From assembly GCA_021234155.1 (NCBI GenBank), contig JAJEKV010000112.1, forward strand, positions 434,001-498,000: DNA of 64,000 nt. The letters run 5' to 3'. Positions 33,850 through 45,523 of the stretch are shown here, piece after piece. Made by a program: the position numbers and the translations under genes. The notes beneath the pieces were generated by a model that did not search any database, had not been told where the DNA came from, and saw only the letters and a list, made by a program, of their open reading frames with translations. Source of the DNA: Isoetes taiwanensis (taxonomy: Eukaryota > Streptophyta > Lycopodiopsida > Isoetales > Isoetaceae). Within the stretch, counting starts at the first letter, position 1, and the number at the start of each line of letters is the position of its first letter.

Positions 33850-34435
33850 CACAATGCCAATCATTGTGGCAATCCGTAGTGATGGCACCTTTATTTGCAA
33901 AAACATTCAATCCTCTATATATTTTCTTGAATGGTTAGGGTTCTTGAGAAATTTTGTTGGTTACCTTCTCTAGTCTAGTCAGAGGAGTATTGAGACTTGT
34001 TTAAGACAAGTGCATGTGTGTACCTTTATCTCTTATATGTTTCCTCGTGTAAAATTCTAGTTGTCCAAGTCTTGACATTGAATCTATTTGTTCAGAAATT
34101 GGTCCTAATTTGTTTAGACAGTTGTTTTTCACTACATATATAAGGCAGTTTCGTTTTCTATTTGATGGAATATTTATGTTCCAGGAAAAAAAACTAAAAG
34201 GAACATGTATACTTCAAAAAATAACCTGAAAAAATAAAAAGGGGTGACTATATGACGGCTCAAATTCCCTTGTTATTTCGAATTGTGGAGGAACCGAGCA
34301 CGCGTGCGGTCTGGCTCGATAACTCCAAGCCGTAAACTTCTTGGAGCTTTGAGACAATGATTGCCATGCATCCGCTACACCCGCCTTTATTTCCACCCTC
34401 GAATGCCCTCGTCTTTTTTGTCGCAAATGGGTTTT
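33850..34435. other. No gene seen
   Basis: Two overlapping minus-strand frames at 34214-34445 have no recognisable domain. Poly(A/T)-rich flanks only. Confidence 0.35.
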
Positions 34436-34440
34436 TTAAT

Positions 34441-34558
34441 TGCATGCTTCACAATTAGCATAAAAGTAGTAAGTGATAACATTCCTTTTATCACTCACTT
34501 GCATGCTTCACAATTAGCATAAAAGTAGTAAGTGATAACATTCCTTTTATCACTCACT
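34441..34558 (+). repeat. Perfect 59-bp tandem duplication with hairpin
   Basis: Two adjacent identical 59-bp units begin tgcatgcttcacaattagca at 34441 and 34500. Each contains an inverted repeat agtgataa..ttatcact around an 8-base loop, so the unit can fold. Perfect identity implies recent duplication. Confidence 0.92.
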
Positions 34559-34564
34559 TATCTA

Positions 34565-35355
34565 GAGACAAGGGAGTCCAGAAAGAGAAATGTTCTTCTA
34601 TATATAATTGTGGCTATTTGCCTCCTTTTTTTTCTAATCTTGGATTATGCCCATTGTGTTTATTTAATAAAGTCGTGATTGACCATCAAGTTGTGGCGGG
34701 GGCAAGTAGGGTAGTGGTCTCTTAGATGCCATCGTGCATTGTTCAATGTTACCTTGTGTTTACAATTTGTATAAGATTTGATGCAACCATTTTTTTATTT
34801 TATTCTTTTGGTTAATCAAGTAAATTAAGATCTATAACTACTCGTCAAAATAGATTACGCTTGATTTTTGTGGTGAATTTAATAAGGGGATTTAGATTGA
34901 TAAGTTATTATGCCATTTCCCATAAGCTAGTTTATAGCAAAAGAAAAGGCAAGAATTGGGAGCCTTCTTCGCATGGAATGAGTGGCAATGCCTATGTGGA
35001 CATCATACGCAATAGCATCATATGTGATGCATGGGGCATGAGAATGAAAACTACAAGATGTGATTTTTCCACCTCCTTTATTCCTATATAAGAGGTTTAT
35101 GAAACAATTGTTTTTTATATTACGTGTAAAATGAGTGGAGGACATTTTAGCATGCTCAATTTATGAATGGTAATGTAAACTCCATCTGATGTTACGCGAG
35201 GAAATAGTCCATTTTAGCTGGGCAAGCTCAAGCATCTATAGCATGAATAAATTTAGTCAAGAACAACTTGAAAGGCAAGGAAATATAAAACAGTAAGCTA
35301 TTTGCGCTGTTCTAAGGAGAAGAATAGGTATATTATGCAAAATAAAATTGATACC
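34565..35355. other. 3' flank of the MSL gene, no gene seen
   Basis: AT-rich with short frames only. It should contain the MSL 3' UTR and polyadenylation region on the minus strand. Confidence 0.4.
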
Positions 35356-35358
35356 TTG

Positions 35359-38300
35359 TCACCTGGTTGGCGCATCCAGTACGGGAATACCGGTAACTGT
35401 GATCTGTTGTCCTGGAAGCTGGTAGGATATACCTAAGTCTTCAAGTTGCTGCTTCATATGCAACAGCATGTTGCTACGTCTTTGAAAACGTTCTCCAGCC
35501 TCCTACAAAAGTTTCGTTTGCATCACTCAAGTTTTTGCTAGATAATAACATTAATATGGAAATAATCCTGCTAATCAAGTCAATCATTACATAACATCTT
35601 ATATGGTATAAAAATTAAGTTTGTTTTTGCTAAGCACAGCACATGAAAGCGACTTTTAAAATGGCTCAAGAGAAGACATGTTCTGTCCAAGTTCCTAATC
35701 TATTCTACTCATCAGTCTTTACCAAGTAATGGTATTTCCTAATCTTCTGGCATTTACATAGAGGGCAGGAACTTGCCTCACCTGAAAATTTAGATGGTGT
35801 TGTATCCACATTGACATCATCATCTTGTTACTGTTCTCGATATCTTTGCATATTATGCGTAAATCAGGATACCAGAACTGCGGGAGGCTGTCAATGTATC
35901 TCTGCATCTTCTCCTTTAATTTGCTTAATTTTTCTATTGGTGTGCTAATGTGTATCTGGAAATCAATACCTTCCCATTGATCAGGACTTCGATGGAAGTT
36001 GGAGATTGGCTTACTTGAAAGAATAGAATTGGGATAGTAGATCTTTTCATTTGCACCCCTATAATAAAAAAAAAAGTTTGTCAAATGAAGGAAGTGAGAC
36101 CAAATTTGAGCTGTTATATATATATCTTCTGCATTCCAACTAGTCAAGAAATGTGAGAGTACCTACGTTAGAAAGATGGTATTTAGGACATTCATTTCCT
36201 GCAATCGCCACCATACAAATTATAAGCAACTATTGTAAGACAAACCATCGATAAGCAATGCTCTAGGAAATTCTGTTTTACCTCAACCAGCAATGTTTGT
36301 CCATCTACACATATTCGATCTCCTACATCAAAAGGGTGCATAACAAACAAAAATACAAGGGATTCAAATGTAATTTTTGCTGCATTCCCAAATATAAATA
36401 CACAAGGAATAAATATCGAGGAGAAGAACACCAACAAGCGTGATGTATCTACGCCTGATATGAGGAGGCAAATGATAAACACAACGACAGCCAGTACCTG
36501 CACAGATGGAAAGTAAATTGAACCAACCAGAAATAATACAGGAAATGAACAGAAAAAAATGTGGCTACATCTTTTGTTGGACTTGAGTTGCAAAGTACAT
36601 CCTGCACAAATAGGTGGAAGATTCTTTTGAACATACTGTCAGAAAAGAATACTTGTAACTGTTTTTTTAATAACATAATTATTCATAAGCTGAAATGCCA
36701 CAAAGAGAACGTGCATGCATGATTCACACTTTGCAATCCATGGATGGCATGTTAGTAGAGGGTGATCTACCTAACGTAAGTATAGACAATAGGAAACACG
36801 AACTTTACCGCATCAAATACATGGTGAAGCTTTATGACGACAGTCTTATTATCATTTAAGGTCAGCGCAAGAGCCCTCATGCTCCTTGTATACATTTACT
36901 ACCCACTTAGTGAGCGCTTTTTTTGATATAGTCCCATGCTCAAAACCTCAAAAAAGAGAAAAGGCTCTTGTTGCTTTGTCTTCAGGAAGAAAAATAGAGA
37001 AAATCCTTGAACATCAGATACTTCTCCCTGGCCTTGCCATATTGTAAAAGATCTGCAGAGACCAGAAAAGGAGAAAAAGATGCAGAATATTATTTATCCA
37101 GCTAGTATTTTAAATTCAATTTCCTGCATCCAAATAAGCATAACTTGAGACTAATTTCAAGCCCGGAAAACTTAAAGCACCTTCTATATTTTACGCCAAA
37201 ATGTTCCCTTGCATTCTTTCCGCAGCTAACCTCACACAATTTGGCGGTACAACTCATCCAATTGTTGTTTCTTACTTTCTTTGCTAAGGTAACACGTCTT
37301 GACAACAAACAAAAGTTCCTAATTACCCCTGAGGTCTACCCACAATATGCTAGAATGCATCAATATGACAACCTGTTTTGCTGCACTTTTGGCCTGGTTC
37401 TCACTATCAATTTCTCGCCGTTCTTCTTGAGCAATTATTGATGAATACGTAGTCATGTTTGTGCTCCTGATGTTTTTCATCAACCTTCTCATCGTCCAAG
37501 CGGAGACGGTCTTTAGAAAAGACAGAGAACAACATAAATCAGCAAGATTTTCTTATAGTCAACTCTCAACTAAATCTTTCTACTTTGTGAAATACTTAAG
37601 AATAGAAAGAGCTCAATCCGATGTCTATGTCTGTAATGTTCTTCATCAACCGTTCTAAAACCAGGATGAGACAATCGTTGCAAAAAACAGAGAAGAATGG
37701 ATGTCGGTCGCCGACTTTACCATCTTGTATGAAAAAGATGACAACAAGGTATGATGCAGTAATGCAAAGAACAGGGGCATGGTTGGTCAAACAAAGTATT
37801 TAAGTGTATCAGCCATAAATGCCAGCCATGATTTATATTTATAGGTATTCATTCAAATAAACTAAACCATATGGCATGAACGTCTAACCTCCGGTATGGT
37901 CCCGAAGATTTCAACTTAACCAGGAAAGAGGTGCGTTGAGTACTCCTAAAACCTAGAAAGGAACCAAATTGCATGGACCGTTTTGGACTCTTAATATTAA
38001 TTAAACTTATCTTTCTTTTTTATCTAGGTAGGAGAAATTTTCACAATGCCCAGGTGGTCGAATTTACAAATAATAGAAGAAAAAATATGTGCCTTACCTC
38101 TGAGGTTAGCTGTTGGAGTTTATCCTGTTCGATTGGTTGGGAACTTTTGGCAAACAAAGGAACAGTAGCAGCCCCTCCAGAAATGCCAGTTTTCTTATCA
38201 TCTTTTGGATAATGCCGCCAATGGAGAGGGAACAAGTGGATCCAGTTCAATATTCTCCTTTGCCTCTTGGGTACATGAACTTGCTCTTCTGTTGGCATAT

Positions 38301-40125
38301 CCACATGGCTGCTGGTTATTCTTTGACCTATCTGGTTTGTGTCAGATCCAATAATTTATATACTGGTAATAAAATCACGTTTACCTTTTAGGACAGTTGT
38401 TTCCTTGTTCAATATCCTGTGCTTTTTCCGCATTCCAATCAGATGCTGGATAGTTCATAACCGGAGATCCTTGAACTTGATCTTTACTTCTCTGAACAGT
38501 TCAAGGAAGTTTTGTAAGGAAGAGCAGTTTACTGAAAATAAGAGTCAATCCAGGAGTACCTTTGACCTTGCATGCTCTTGTTGGCTTTCTGATGGTTGCA
38601 AAGAGGGGCCCATTGTCGGTGGAGCAGAGAGTGTTTCCAGGAGATATTGGTTAAATACACAGTCTTGAATCCTATCAAAGTATGCAGCACGATGGAAGCT
38701 ATTTGCAGCTACTTTTAAAATAAGAACCTTTAGCATCCATGCTATGGAGACTGTGCAGACACACCATAGTACCTACCAAATACCCTGGTTATTTGAAGAA
38801 CTGTATGCTAGGATAATCAGTATAATCTCAAAATATGTACCTTTGTTACCACCTTGACAGCTGATGTATGTTCATAACCATTAAATATTACCTCCCACAC
38901 ACCAAGAACAAGGGCAAGCCAAATACAGTTCTTAACAGAACTCCTCAGTCCATAGACAAAATACAAGACTTTCTTCTTCAGGAGGCAGCGTCGTTCTATT
39001 AAGAACACAAAAATCTTCATAGACAAGACTCTTTGTTAGGTCAGGGAGTCGAAAAGGGTATAGATGGTCTAATAGAGATAATTTATTGCTCTTTATAAGC
39101 TAGCGCTATGTTTTACAACATGCTAGGTGGACAGAAAAGAAAGAGATGCTGAGAATTCTACAGACCTTGACAATCCAGCTTGATATAAGGCGTCCAGAGA
39201 ATATGACTAATGTAAGAGCTTGCCATCTCCACAAGTTAAGTCCCAACCATTTTACTGCCTCAACTTCCTTTATTTCCACTGAACATACGAGGACGGTAAT
39301 GAGCAAGAGGAGGCTTGTCCATTGCACCCAGAGAGACCATTTGCTTTCATTCTGAACCATCTTTTTGTAATCAGGTATTGAATCGTCATCATCCAATACC
39401 TCATGTTCATCTTCATGAGTGGATGCTGCTGGAGTAGGAGAAAGGTTGCTGTTTAAATGCCTTACTTCCTCTTGTGTCTCAGAATCTTCCTTTGTCTCGG
39501 AATCTTCCTTCAATGTGTTAAGAGAAGCCTTTCTGCACCTCAAAGCAGAGGTAATCTGATTTTTTACTGCCGGGGTAAAAGGAGGGGGATCAAGAAGCCT
39601 AGTTCTTGAGCGCCCAAATGTGCTAATAGGCACAGCAATTTACCCATTTTGTGGCTCAATACTATCCCCGTCCACATCCCTATCAATACCCCCCCATCAT
39701 TATCACTATCACTACTGCTACAATTTCTCCATTCTGCTCTGTTGCATTCCTGGCTAGAAGGGCCAGGCGTGGCAGGAAGATCAATAAAACTAGGTCTGCG
39801 TGACCTAAAATCAAATCGAGCTGCAGCTTCTTTTTTTTCTTCACATATGTTGCTTGGGCTTTTAATCTCATGAGAACGAATTTTCTTTAATCTCATTCTC
39901 CTTGTGGCGAGATTTCGAATCTGATGCAGAAGTATTGACAGTCTCAGCCTCGGCTTCCATGTGAGCAGGTATGCTCTTGGCCTCCATAGCTGCGAGCTTC
40001 GATCTGCCAGTACTCCGTTGCAAAGGCAGATATTGAGCTGCATCGGCATGAAATAGAGGTGGCCGACTGTTGGGCTTCCATATCCATGTTGGGCATTGGC
40101 GCGTACTTTTGGCCTTCCGTTTCAT
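35359..40125 (-). CDS. MscS-like mechanosensitive channel (MSL, plasma-membrane type), multi-exon, partly frame-damaged
   Basis: Minus-strand exons with good splice sites are 39014-38841, 38772-38560, 37510-37373, 37052-36809, 36497-36282, 36198-36167, 36058-35782 and 35502-35359 (stop). Exon 1 ends at 39166, and at least one further exon ends at 38098. Family blocks in order: GRSRTRLLDPPPF, the first membrane helices (SLLLLITVLVCSV), KKKVLYFVYGLRSSVKNCIW, FDRIQDCVFNQYLLETLSAP, VSAWTMRRLMKN, the pore-side helices (VLAVVVFIICLLISG), FLFVMHPFDVGDR, EKIYYPNSILSSKPISNF and the cytoplasmic end (GERFQRRSNMLLHMKQQLE). This is the six-helix MSL4-10 type of tension-gated anion channel. Exons 36497 to 35359 join in phase without defects. 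Exon 1 (about 40000-39600) and exon 37052-36809 need frame shifts, so the gene is either a pseudogene or carries assembly indels. Confidence 0.9.
36809..37052 (-). pseudogene. Damaged central exon of the MSL gene
   Basis: The exon is bounded by ctctgcag and GATGCG|GTAAAG. Family-like words survive in shifting frames: IFYNMARPG, EDKATRAFSLF, ISKKALTKWVVNVYKE and RALALTLNDNKTVVIKLHH. At least three frame changes and a stop lie between them. The exon is 244 bp where the phases of its neighbours call for a multiple of three, so the net change is +1. All other mapped downstream exons are clean. Confidence 0.8.
37590..37700 (-). pseudogene. Decayed duplicate of an MSL exon
   Basis: Inside the intron upstream of exon 37510-37373 the minus strand reads VLERLMKNIT, and its DNA aligns with that exon and its acceptor: gttcttcatcaaccgttct versus gtttttcatcaaccttctc, and aaaacagagaagaa versus aaagacagagaacaa. 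It is a partial tandem copy, not open enough to be used. Confidence 0.6.
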
Positions 40126-40392
40126 GCAATATCAGATGTTATTTAGCATGGACAAAACCGATGCATGGAATTTGAAAAGCTTCCACAGTTTGTGTGCTCA
40201 ACTGTCAAGATGAAGGCTGATAACGGGTACCCACCATTCAGGCTGGTTTGGAATATGCTTGAGAATATTATTTTCGGATTTCGCTCCCCATATCATAAGG
40301 TAATCAGGCAATATGTTTATATGAAGCGTTGATTTTGCATATTCTCGAGAATATTTGTTGATCGAATGGTTCAACACAAAGGTGGTATCACA

Positions 40393-40510
40393 ATGGTTTT
40401 TCACGAGAATGCTCCTTTAGGTTGCATTTCAAAGAAAAAACCATGTCGAAGCCGCGGCTCTGAGGCATGGTTGACCCTAAATGCAACTTAAAGGAGCATT
40501 CTTGTTATGT
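40393..40510. mobile_element. Fold-back (hairpin) element of about 100 bp
   Basis: The left arm 40405-40429 and right arm 40479-40503 are inverted copies at 23 of 25 positions (gaatgctcctttaggttgca versus its complement). An inner pair aaccatg/catggtt (40439-40445, 40466-40472) continues the stem. The loop is GC-rich. It lies just upstream of the MSL gene and could be a tiny MITE. Confidence 0.7.
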
Positions 40511-40522
40511 GGAAGCAACACA

Positions 40523-42205
40523 GCTTCAATTCAAGAAGGAATGTCAAGTAATTTTTTGATAATATAAGGTAAATCTAGCAGAATCGTCATGTAGATCTAT
40601 ATAATTGTGGGTAAATTTGAAGAATATGAAGTAAATTTGAACCACAACAAACTGCGATGAACTGATGTAGTTTAGGGAAAGAATTTTGTCCACATGGTGT
40701 TACTTGATTGGATGAGAGGCTTGGATTGAAGCTAAGTTGCTTTTACATTGTCGATGTGTTAACAGTGAGGATGTGAGATGTTGAATTGAGTGAGGTTGCA
40801 TTTCAAATGGGGTTGTTTTGAGAAAGCAGCTGTTTTTTTGAGTGGGGATGCAGCTGTTTTTTTTAGTGGGGATGCATGTTTTTTGCAGTGCGGCATGCTT
40901 GGTTTGTTGAACCAATTGATGGATATTAATGAATGTTGTTATGGTGTTCATGGATGGAAAAACAATAGCACCTAACAAGCTAATATCTCAAGGAACCAAG
41001 AAGACGATAGCTTGGTATGACATTTAGTACCTATCATAATAATTTAGGGTTGGAATTGATTTGGTTTTGCAAAAAACATATATGAAATCATTTCAAAGTT
41101 TAGAGACACATATTGTAAAAAAAAAACAAGGGTAGCTTTAATCAAGAACATACTCATATTTAATTGCTCGGTTGTATTGGCAAAAGCATTCTTATTAAAG
41201 CGTTGATTTTTTTCATGGGGATTCAGGTCAACGTGTCCTATTCAGAGCTCAAATTTGGCGGCTTTCATGCATGTTTCTTGCATTTTTGCCCAAAACAAGT
41301 AAGAAAATATTTTGTATTGCAAATGAAAGATATCCAAAGGACCATATGTCTCACATACGGAAGTAAATCAAATATATATTCATTATTTGCTAGAAATTAT
41401 GATTGTCCTATCATTTTGTGCTCTATATTTATAAATATTTTTTACTTTTTTTATTTTCTTATAGATAAAATGATATAATGTACACATGTATCAAAAAATG
41501 TATGATTCAAACAAAACGCAATGAATATAAAAATATTTCATGGCATGCAAATTGGGCATCAAGCCACCATTGAAGAAATTCGTATGCAAAATTTCTCTAC
41601 CAAGGTGTTGCGTCCACTCTACTTGATGCAAGAAACTTTGCCCCAAAAAAATTGGCAAAGGAACCATTTGAAAATGTAGATTGAGAGCATGCTTTGATTA
41701 TTGGTGTGAAATGAAGAATGGAGAGCAATGTCGCTCGAATAAGACCATATACCTATGCGAGCCTTAAAAAAACTCTACCAAGTCACTGTGTTGTTTAATA
41801 CAGTTTTGAGAGGTGAAGCCCCCAGAGATCATTATTATCGATGGCTTGTTCTCAACAAGAACTATAGTCTATGGTTTTGAGATGTTGGTAACGGATCTCG
41901 TCCTAGGATTTGGCTTCCATCTTTTATGCCAAAGAATCTCGATATTGTTGAGCCTAGACAGCCCTTTCCTTGCTACTTTAACTCCCACCAAGACACAAGC
42001 ACCTCTTTATAATGAGGCGAAGTAGGGTCTTGTATAGGATCCTCTTCTGCATTGGCTACCCATGCACGAGAAGCATCCGTCGGCCTGATCAACAACATAT
42101 ATTTTCTTACATGTTGGTATGGGTCGAATATCTCGAGTGGGTTTCGTGGTTTATACTTTGCAGGTCCCACAGTGTGGTGGTGCAGTGTACTCATCAATCA
42201 ATACG
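40523..42205 (+). repeat. 1.6-kb dispersed repeat, copy A (uninterrupted)
   Basis: The copy begins gcttcaattcaagaaggaat and matches the DNA at 45388-45523 plus 48827-50396 almost throughout, in the same orientation. It contains gaaagaattttgt, gatgttgaattgagtgaggt, gaatataaaaatatttcatg and a minus-strand coding relic at its right end. It keeps 20 bp (40606-40625) that are lost at the LINE insertion in copy B. It also has one extra gagtggggatgcagctg unit near 40850. Confidence 0.88.
41973..42205 (-). pseudogene. Conserved minus-strand coding relic in repeat copy A
   Basis: Reads YTAPPHHTVGPAKYKP-like, then FDPYQHVRKYMLLIRPTDAS, then WVANAEEDPIQDP and HYKEVLVSWWEL. The same reading survives in copy B at 50180-50400 with mostly conservative changes (TWIANAEEDP, HYKDVLVSWWEP). 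Two independent copies keeping a protein-like reading imply an element-encoded protein. I do not recognise the family with certainty. Confidence 0.5.
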
Positions 42206-42209
42206 AGTA

Positions 42210-43445
42210 CGTCTAAGATTTTATAATATGAAATAATGGATTCGTGGCTCTATCAAAATAACTCAATGTTCTAATAACATTGTTTTGACTAATAAACACC
42301 GAGCTAATGTGATTGTTTTTTCTATTGGATCTATTTTTGGGTCGCCCCTAGGGGGGCAAACCCTCGCTCATATGGGTTTCTAGCATATTCTAAGCATATG
42401 CTGGAATATGCTTAGGATATTGCCAACTCAATCTACTTATTAAATATGATTTTTGTTTCTGCTTCCTGTTCATGGCTGAATTATTACTTTTCAAAAGCAA
42501 GGTCAAACTTGATCTAATATGCAGTCATTATGCATTTCCTCTTTGCTATGCAAGAATGCCACTAAGATTATGTTTCTCCTGAATTTTAGTGCGTAAGTTT
42601 CAAATGTTGTCCCTTTTAGGATTAGAACTTATTCTTGCAAGTGACTCCCCATCTATTTAGAACCTTCATTGTAACTCCCCATCTATAAATATCCCAAATT
42701 ATCATTCTTTAGACCTTTTGTGCTTGCACTTCATCGACATATGTAGCAAATGGTACTAACTTTGCTTCATTTAGAATATAAAGTTTGCTCAGTAAGGTCA
42801 ATCCATGTAGTTCTTGCTTTTAAATAGTTGCACATAGTATAAGAATAGTAACCAACAAGGCCACATGATGAAAGTCTTTTATGGTCAGAAACACAGAAAG
42901 CCATACAATTACCTTTACAAAATCATTGCTTTGCTTTGAATACACTGATGCCTTGATAAATAGTTGAAAAAGTCATTATGTTTGTAATATTGTGCAGAGC
43001 TCCAAACTCTGATGAATTTTGTATTTTGATTGTCGCTAAGAATAGATACAAAACGTGCAAAAGGAGAGTGTCTTTAATTTTAATCGCAGCTTACAAAACA
43101 TGTGTCTTTTATAACTATTTTTCCATTGTTTTCTTAGAAGGTTTGCTTGCTTCCACCAAATCTAATAACTTTATTGGGTCTTAATCTAGGGTAGATCCTG
43201 ATTTATTATTTGTTGCTTACAGTCTAATCCATTGTTTGTGGTTTATCCGCCTGAAAGCATACATTAAAACCCCAAATTAAATAAGCTTACTAAAATCTCG
43301 CGCTACTCAAGCTTTCTATCAGCAGAGTTGCATGAATTTTTAAGGTTCTTCTAGACAGAGTTGAAGACAGACTCCCTTTCTTAAGTATGATCATATTTTT
43401 CTCATTGCTTGACCTTAAAAATTTGATAATCATATTCTATATTAA
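42210..43445. other. No gene seen
   Basis: AT-rich sequence with short frames on both strands and no motif. A short perfect inverted pair gcatatt/aatatgc-type occurs near 42390-42415. Confidence 0.4.
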
Positions 43446-43449
43446 TTCA

Positions 43450-43680
43450 TCTCTCTTCGAGGAAGGAAGGAAGGAAGGAAGGAAGAGACTTTTAACGCCC
43501 CACCTGAGCCCAATCTGCTATGGGACCAAACAAACAAAAGGGGGCGGAAGCCCCATCAGGCACCGTAAATAAGCCCAAGCAAAAACCAATCAAAACATGG
43601 GGACGAAGCCCCGTTACAACAAAACATGGGGACAAAGCCCCGTTATCACTCAAAACCCAGGGCTAGACCAAGACGCCAGT
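43450..43680 (-). mobile_element. Retroposon 3' end with (TTCC)n tail, inverted partner of 28255-28480
   Basis: (GGAA)n at about 43459-43486 is followed by agagacttttaacg and ccaatctgctatgggacc, the complement of the block at 28410-28480. Next come two 29-bp units aaaacatggggac.aagcccc at 43592 and 43621. In minus orientation this is a retroposon 3' UTR ending in a tetranucleotide tail. Confidence 0.5.
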
Positions 43681-43689
43681 GGATCGGGC

Positions 43690-44650
43690 CAATATTGGTC
43701 CCTAATGATAGCTCGACCGCCTTCATTAATCGCCCATTTCTCACTACAAAGTGCCTCACGGACCCAAAGACAATTCCTCTTTCCGTCAGCAGAGCTGCAC
43801 CGGAGTCAAATCTTCCTGCATGAGAAGGTGGTCCCTTCAAATGATTGCCATGTCGCAAGACGTGCGGCTGGAAAGAGCATTTTGAAAGCAAACGAAGAGA
43901 TGGCGGGCGGTCGGGACGTCTTTGCTCCCACCAGACTTGAAAAGGATGCCGCCGGGCATGGATGTGCATCTCCTCGAAAGAAAAAAGAGGGCCACCGGGC
44001 TCGGTGGGGGTCAAATCACCCGCCTCCGCAAGGCCCACAATGCGCGCAGAGAAAGGGGCTGAGTGAGCCGTGGGTCGCATCAAAGACGGGAGCGGACCCC
44101 GGGCCGCAGCCCGACAGGGGCTTACAAATTCTTCCGGAGGAGGCCGCGGCATGGAGACTGTCAGCGGGTCATGCGCACTCACTCACTGCATTATGGGAGG
44201 ACCCTCAGAGCCGCCGGCCGGTGACCCACCATCGAACTGGCGGGTCGCGGCCCCCAGACCGTAAGCAATTTAGTAATCGATCTCCAGCCAGCGCTGGCAA
44301 ATCGGGCGCATCGCCTCGCGAGAGTGGCAGTGGCACGGACCGTGGGATCCCATCAAGGGCACTTCTCGAGGCAAGCACCTGAGCCGGAAAGCATCAAGGA
44401 TGTCCAAAGTCGCAAATGCAAAGAGGCATCGGGACCGTGGTGCCGTAAGAGGGCGCCGGGGCCCAAAATGATGGGTCAGTCCCAAGGTAGGGCGCAATCG
44501 TGGGGTCATAGGGCCGGGACGGGACTGGCTCAGGCAGCCGAATGAAATTCTTCTCCTTACGTCCCCCCGGCCATACGTTTGATCTTACGCCATGCCGAGA
44601 ACAAGGCAACGCTAAAGGGTGCCAAGGTTGGACGGGTCTCCCGGCTGCCT
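43690..44650. other. GC-rich island with long open frames on both strands, unassigned
   Basis: The plus frame 43597-44382 and minus frame 44182-43646 overlap and neither shows a domain. Both are rich in Pro, Arg, Ala and Gly, as expected of stop-poor GC-rich DNA. It may be the body of the retroposon whose 3' end lies at 43450-43680. I do not call a gene. Confidence 0.4.
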
Positions 44651-44654
44651 AGAA

Positions 44655-45385
44655 GGTGCTTAGAATCCAATTTGGGGACTCGTGAAGACAGCAGAAAGCA
44701 CCTTTTGGGCGTTTAGGGTTTTCGGCTAGAGAGAGATTGTAAACCCTAGAGAGAGAAAGCCAGAAAAGGGCAAATCAAGGGGTCTATGCAAGAGGCGGGA
44801 GGCCGATGCCGAGAGCAATAGTGGGACCCAAAACAGTCCAAAACAATTCAAAGCAATCCAAAACTTGGTACCTACGGCCGATGCTGTGGATGGAAATCTT
44901 GGCTGGTCCAGCTCCGATTCTGGATCTTGATGCTAACTCTCTGGTACGGAGTTACATGAGCATGGCCTCAAGGGCTTAGGCGCATTGTATCAGGGCGGCG
45001 AATGTATTATGAGTTGCACATTATTTCGCACTTTATTTATCACGCTTAATCTCTATTGGTTGGATGGATTTCCAAAGTAAGGCATTTTGTTTTCACGCCT
45101 CATCGGGTTTTATTCTTTCATTTGATCATGCTTGTAATTCTAATCTTTCTGCAGGTTATCTTCGATGGCATACTGAGCAAAAAGTCTCTAACATGAAACA
45201 CATGATCTGCTATTAGTGCTTTGAAGCACAATAATCTATAGCGTTAATTAACTGTAAGGTCTTTATAATTCTTTCATTATCTATAGAAAGTTTTAGAATG
45301 CTATACACCTTAGGTCTTCCTGTCTTGCAACTGCAGTTGTGATCATCTCCTCGATTGATATTTTTTTTTTGCATACCCTGCCTAA
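44655..45385. other. No gene seen
   Basis: Contains purine-rich gagagaga text near 44730-44760 and a T run near 45360. No coding signal. Confidence 0.35.
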
Positions 45386-45523
45386 ATGCTTCAATTCAAG
45401 AAGGAATGTCAAGTAATTTTTGATTAAATCTGTTGACCCTCGCTCAATTCAAGAAGGAATTTCAAGTAATTTTTTTGTAATATAAGGTAAATCTAGCAGA
45501 ATCGTCATGTAAATCTATATAAT

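Noticed and set aside
43646-44182. 178-codon minus-strand ORF
   Set aside because: It overlaps an equally long plus frame in GC-rich DNA, with no domain and no way to choose between the strands.
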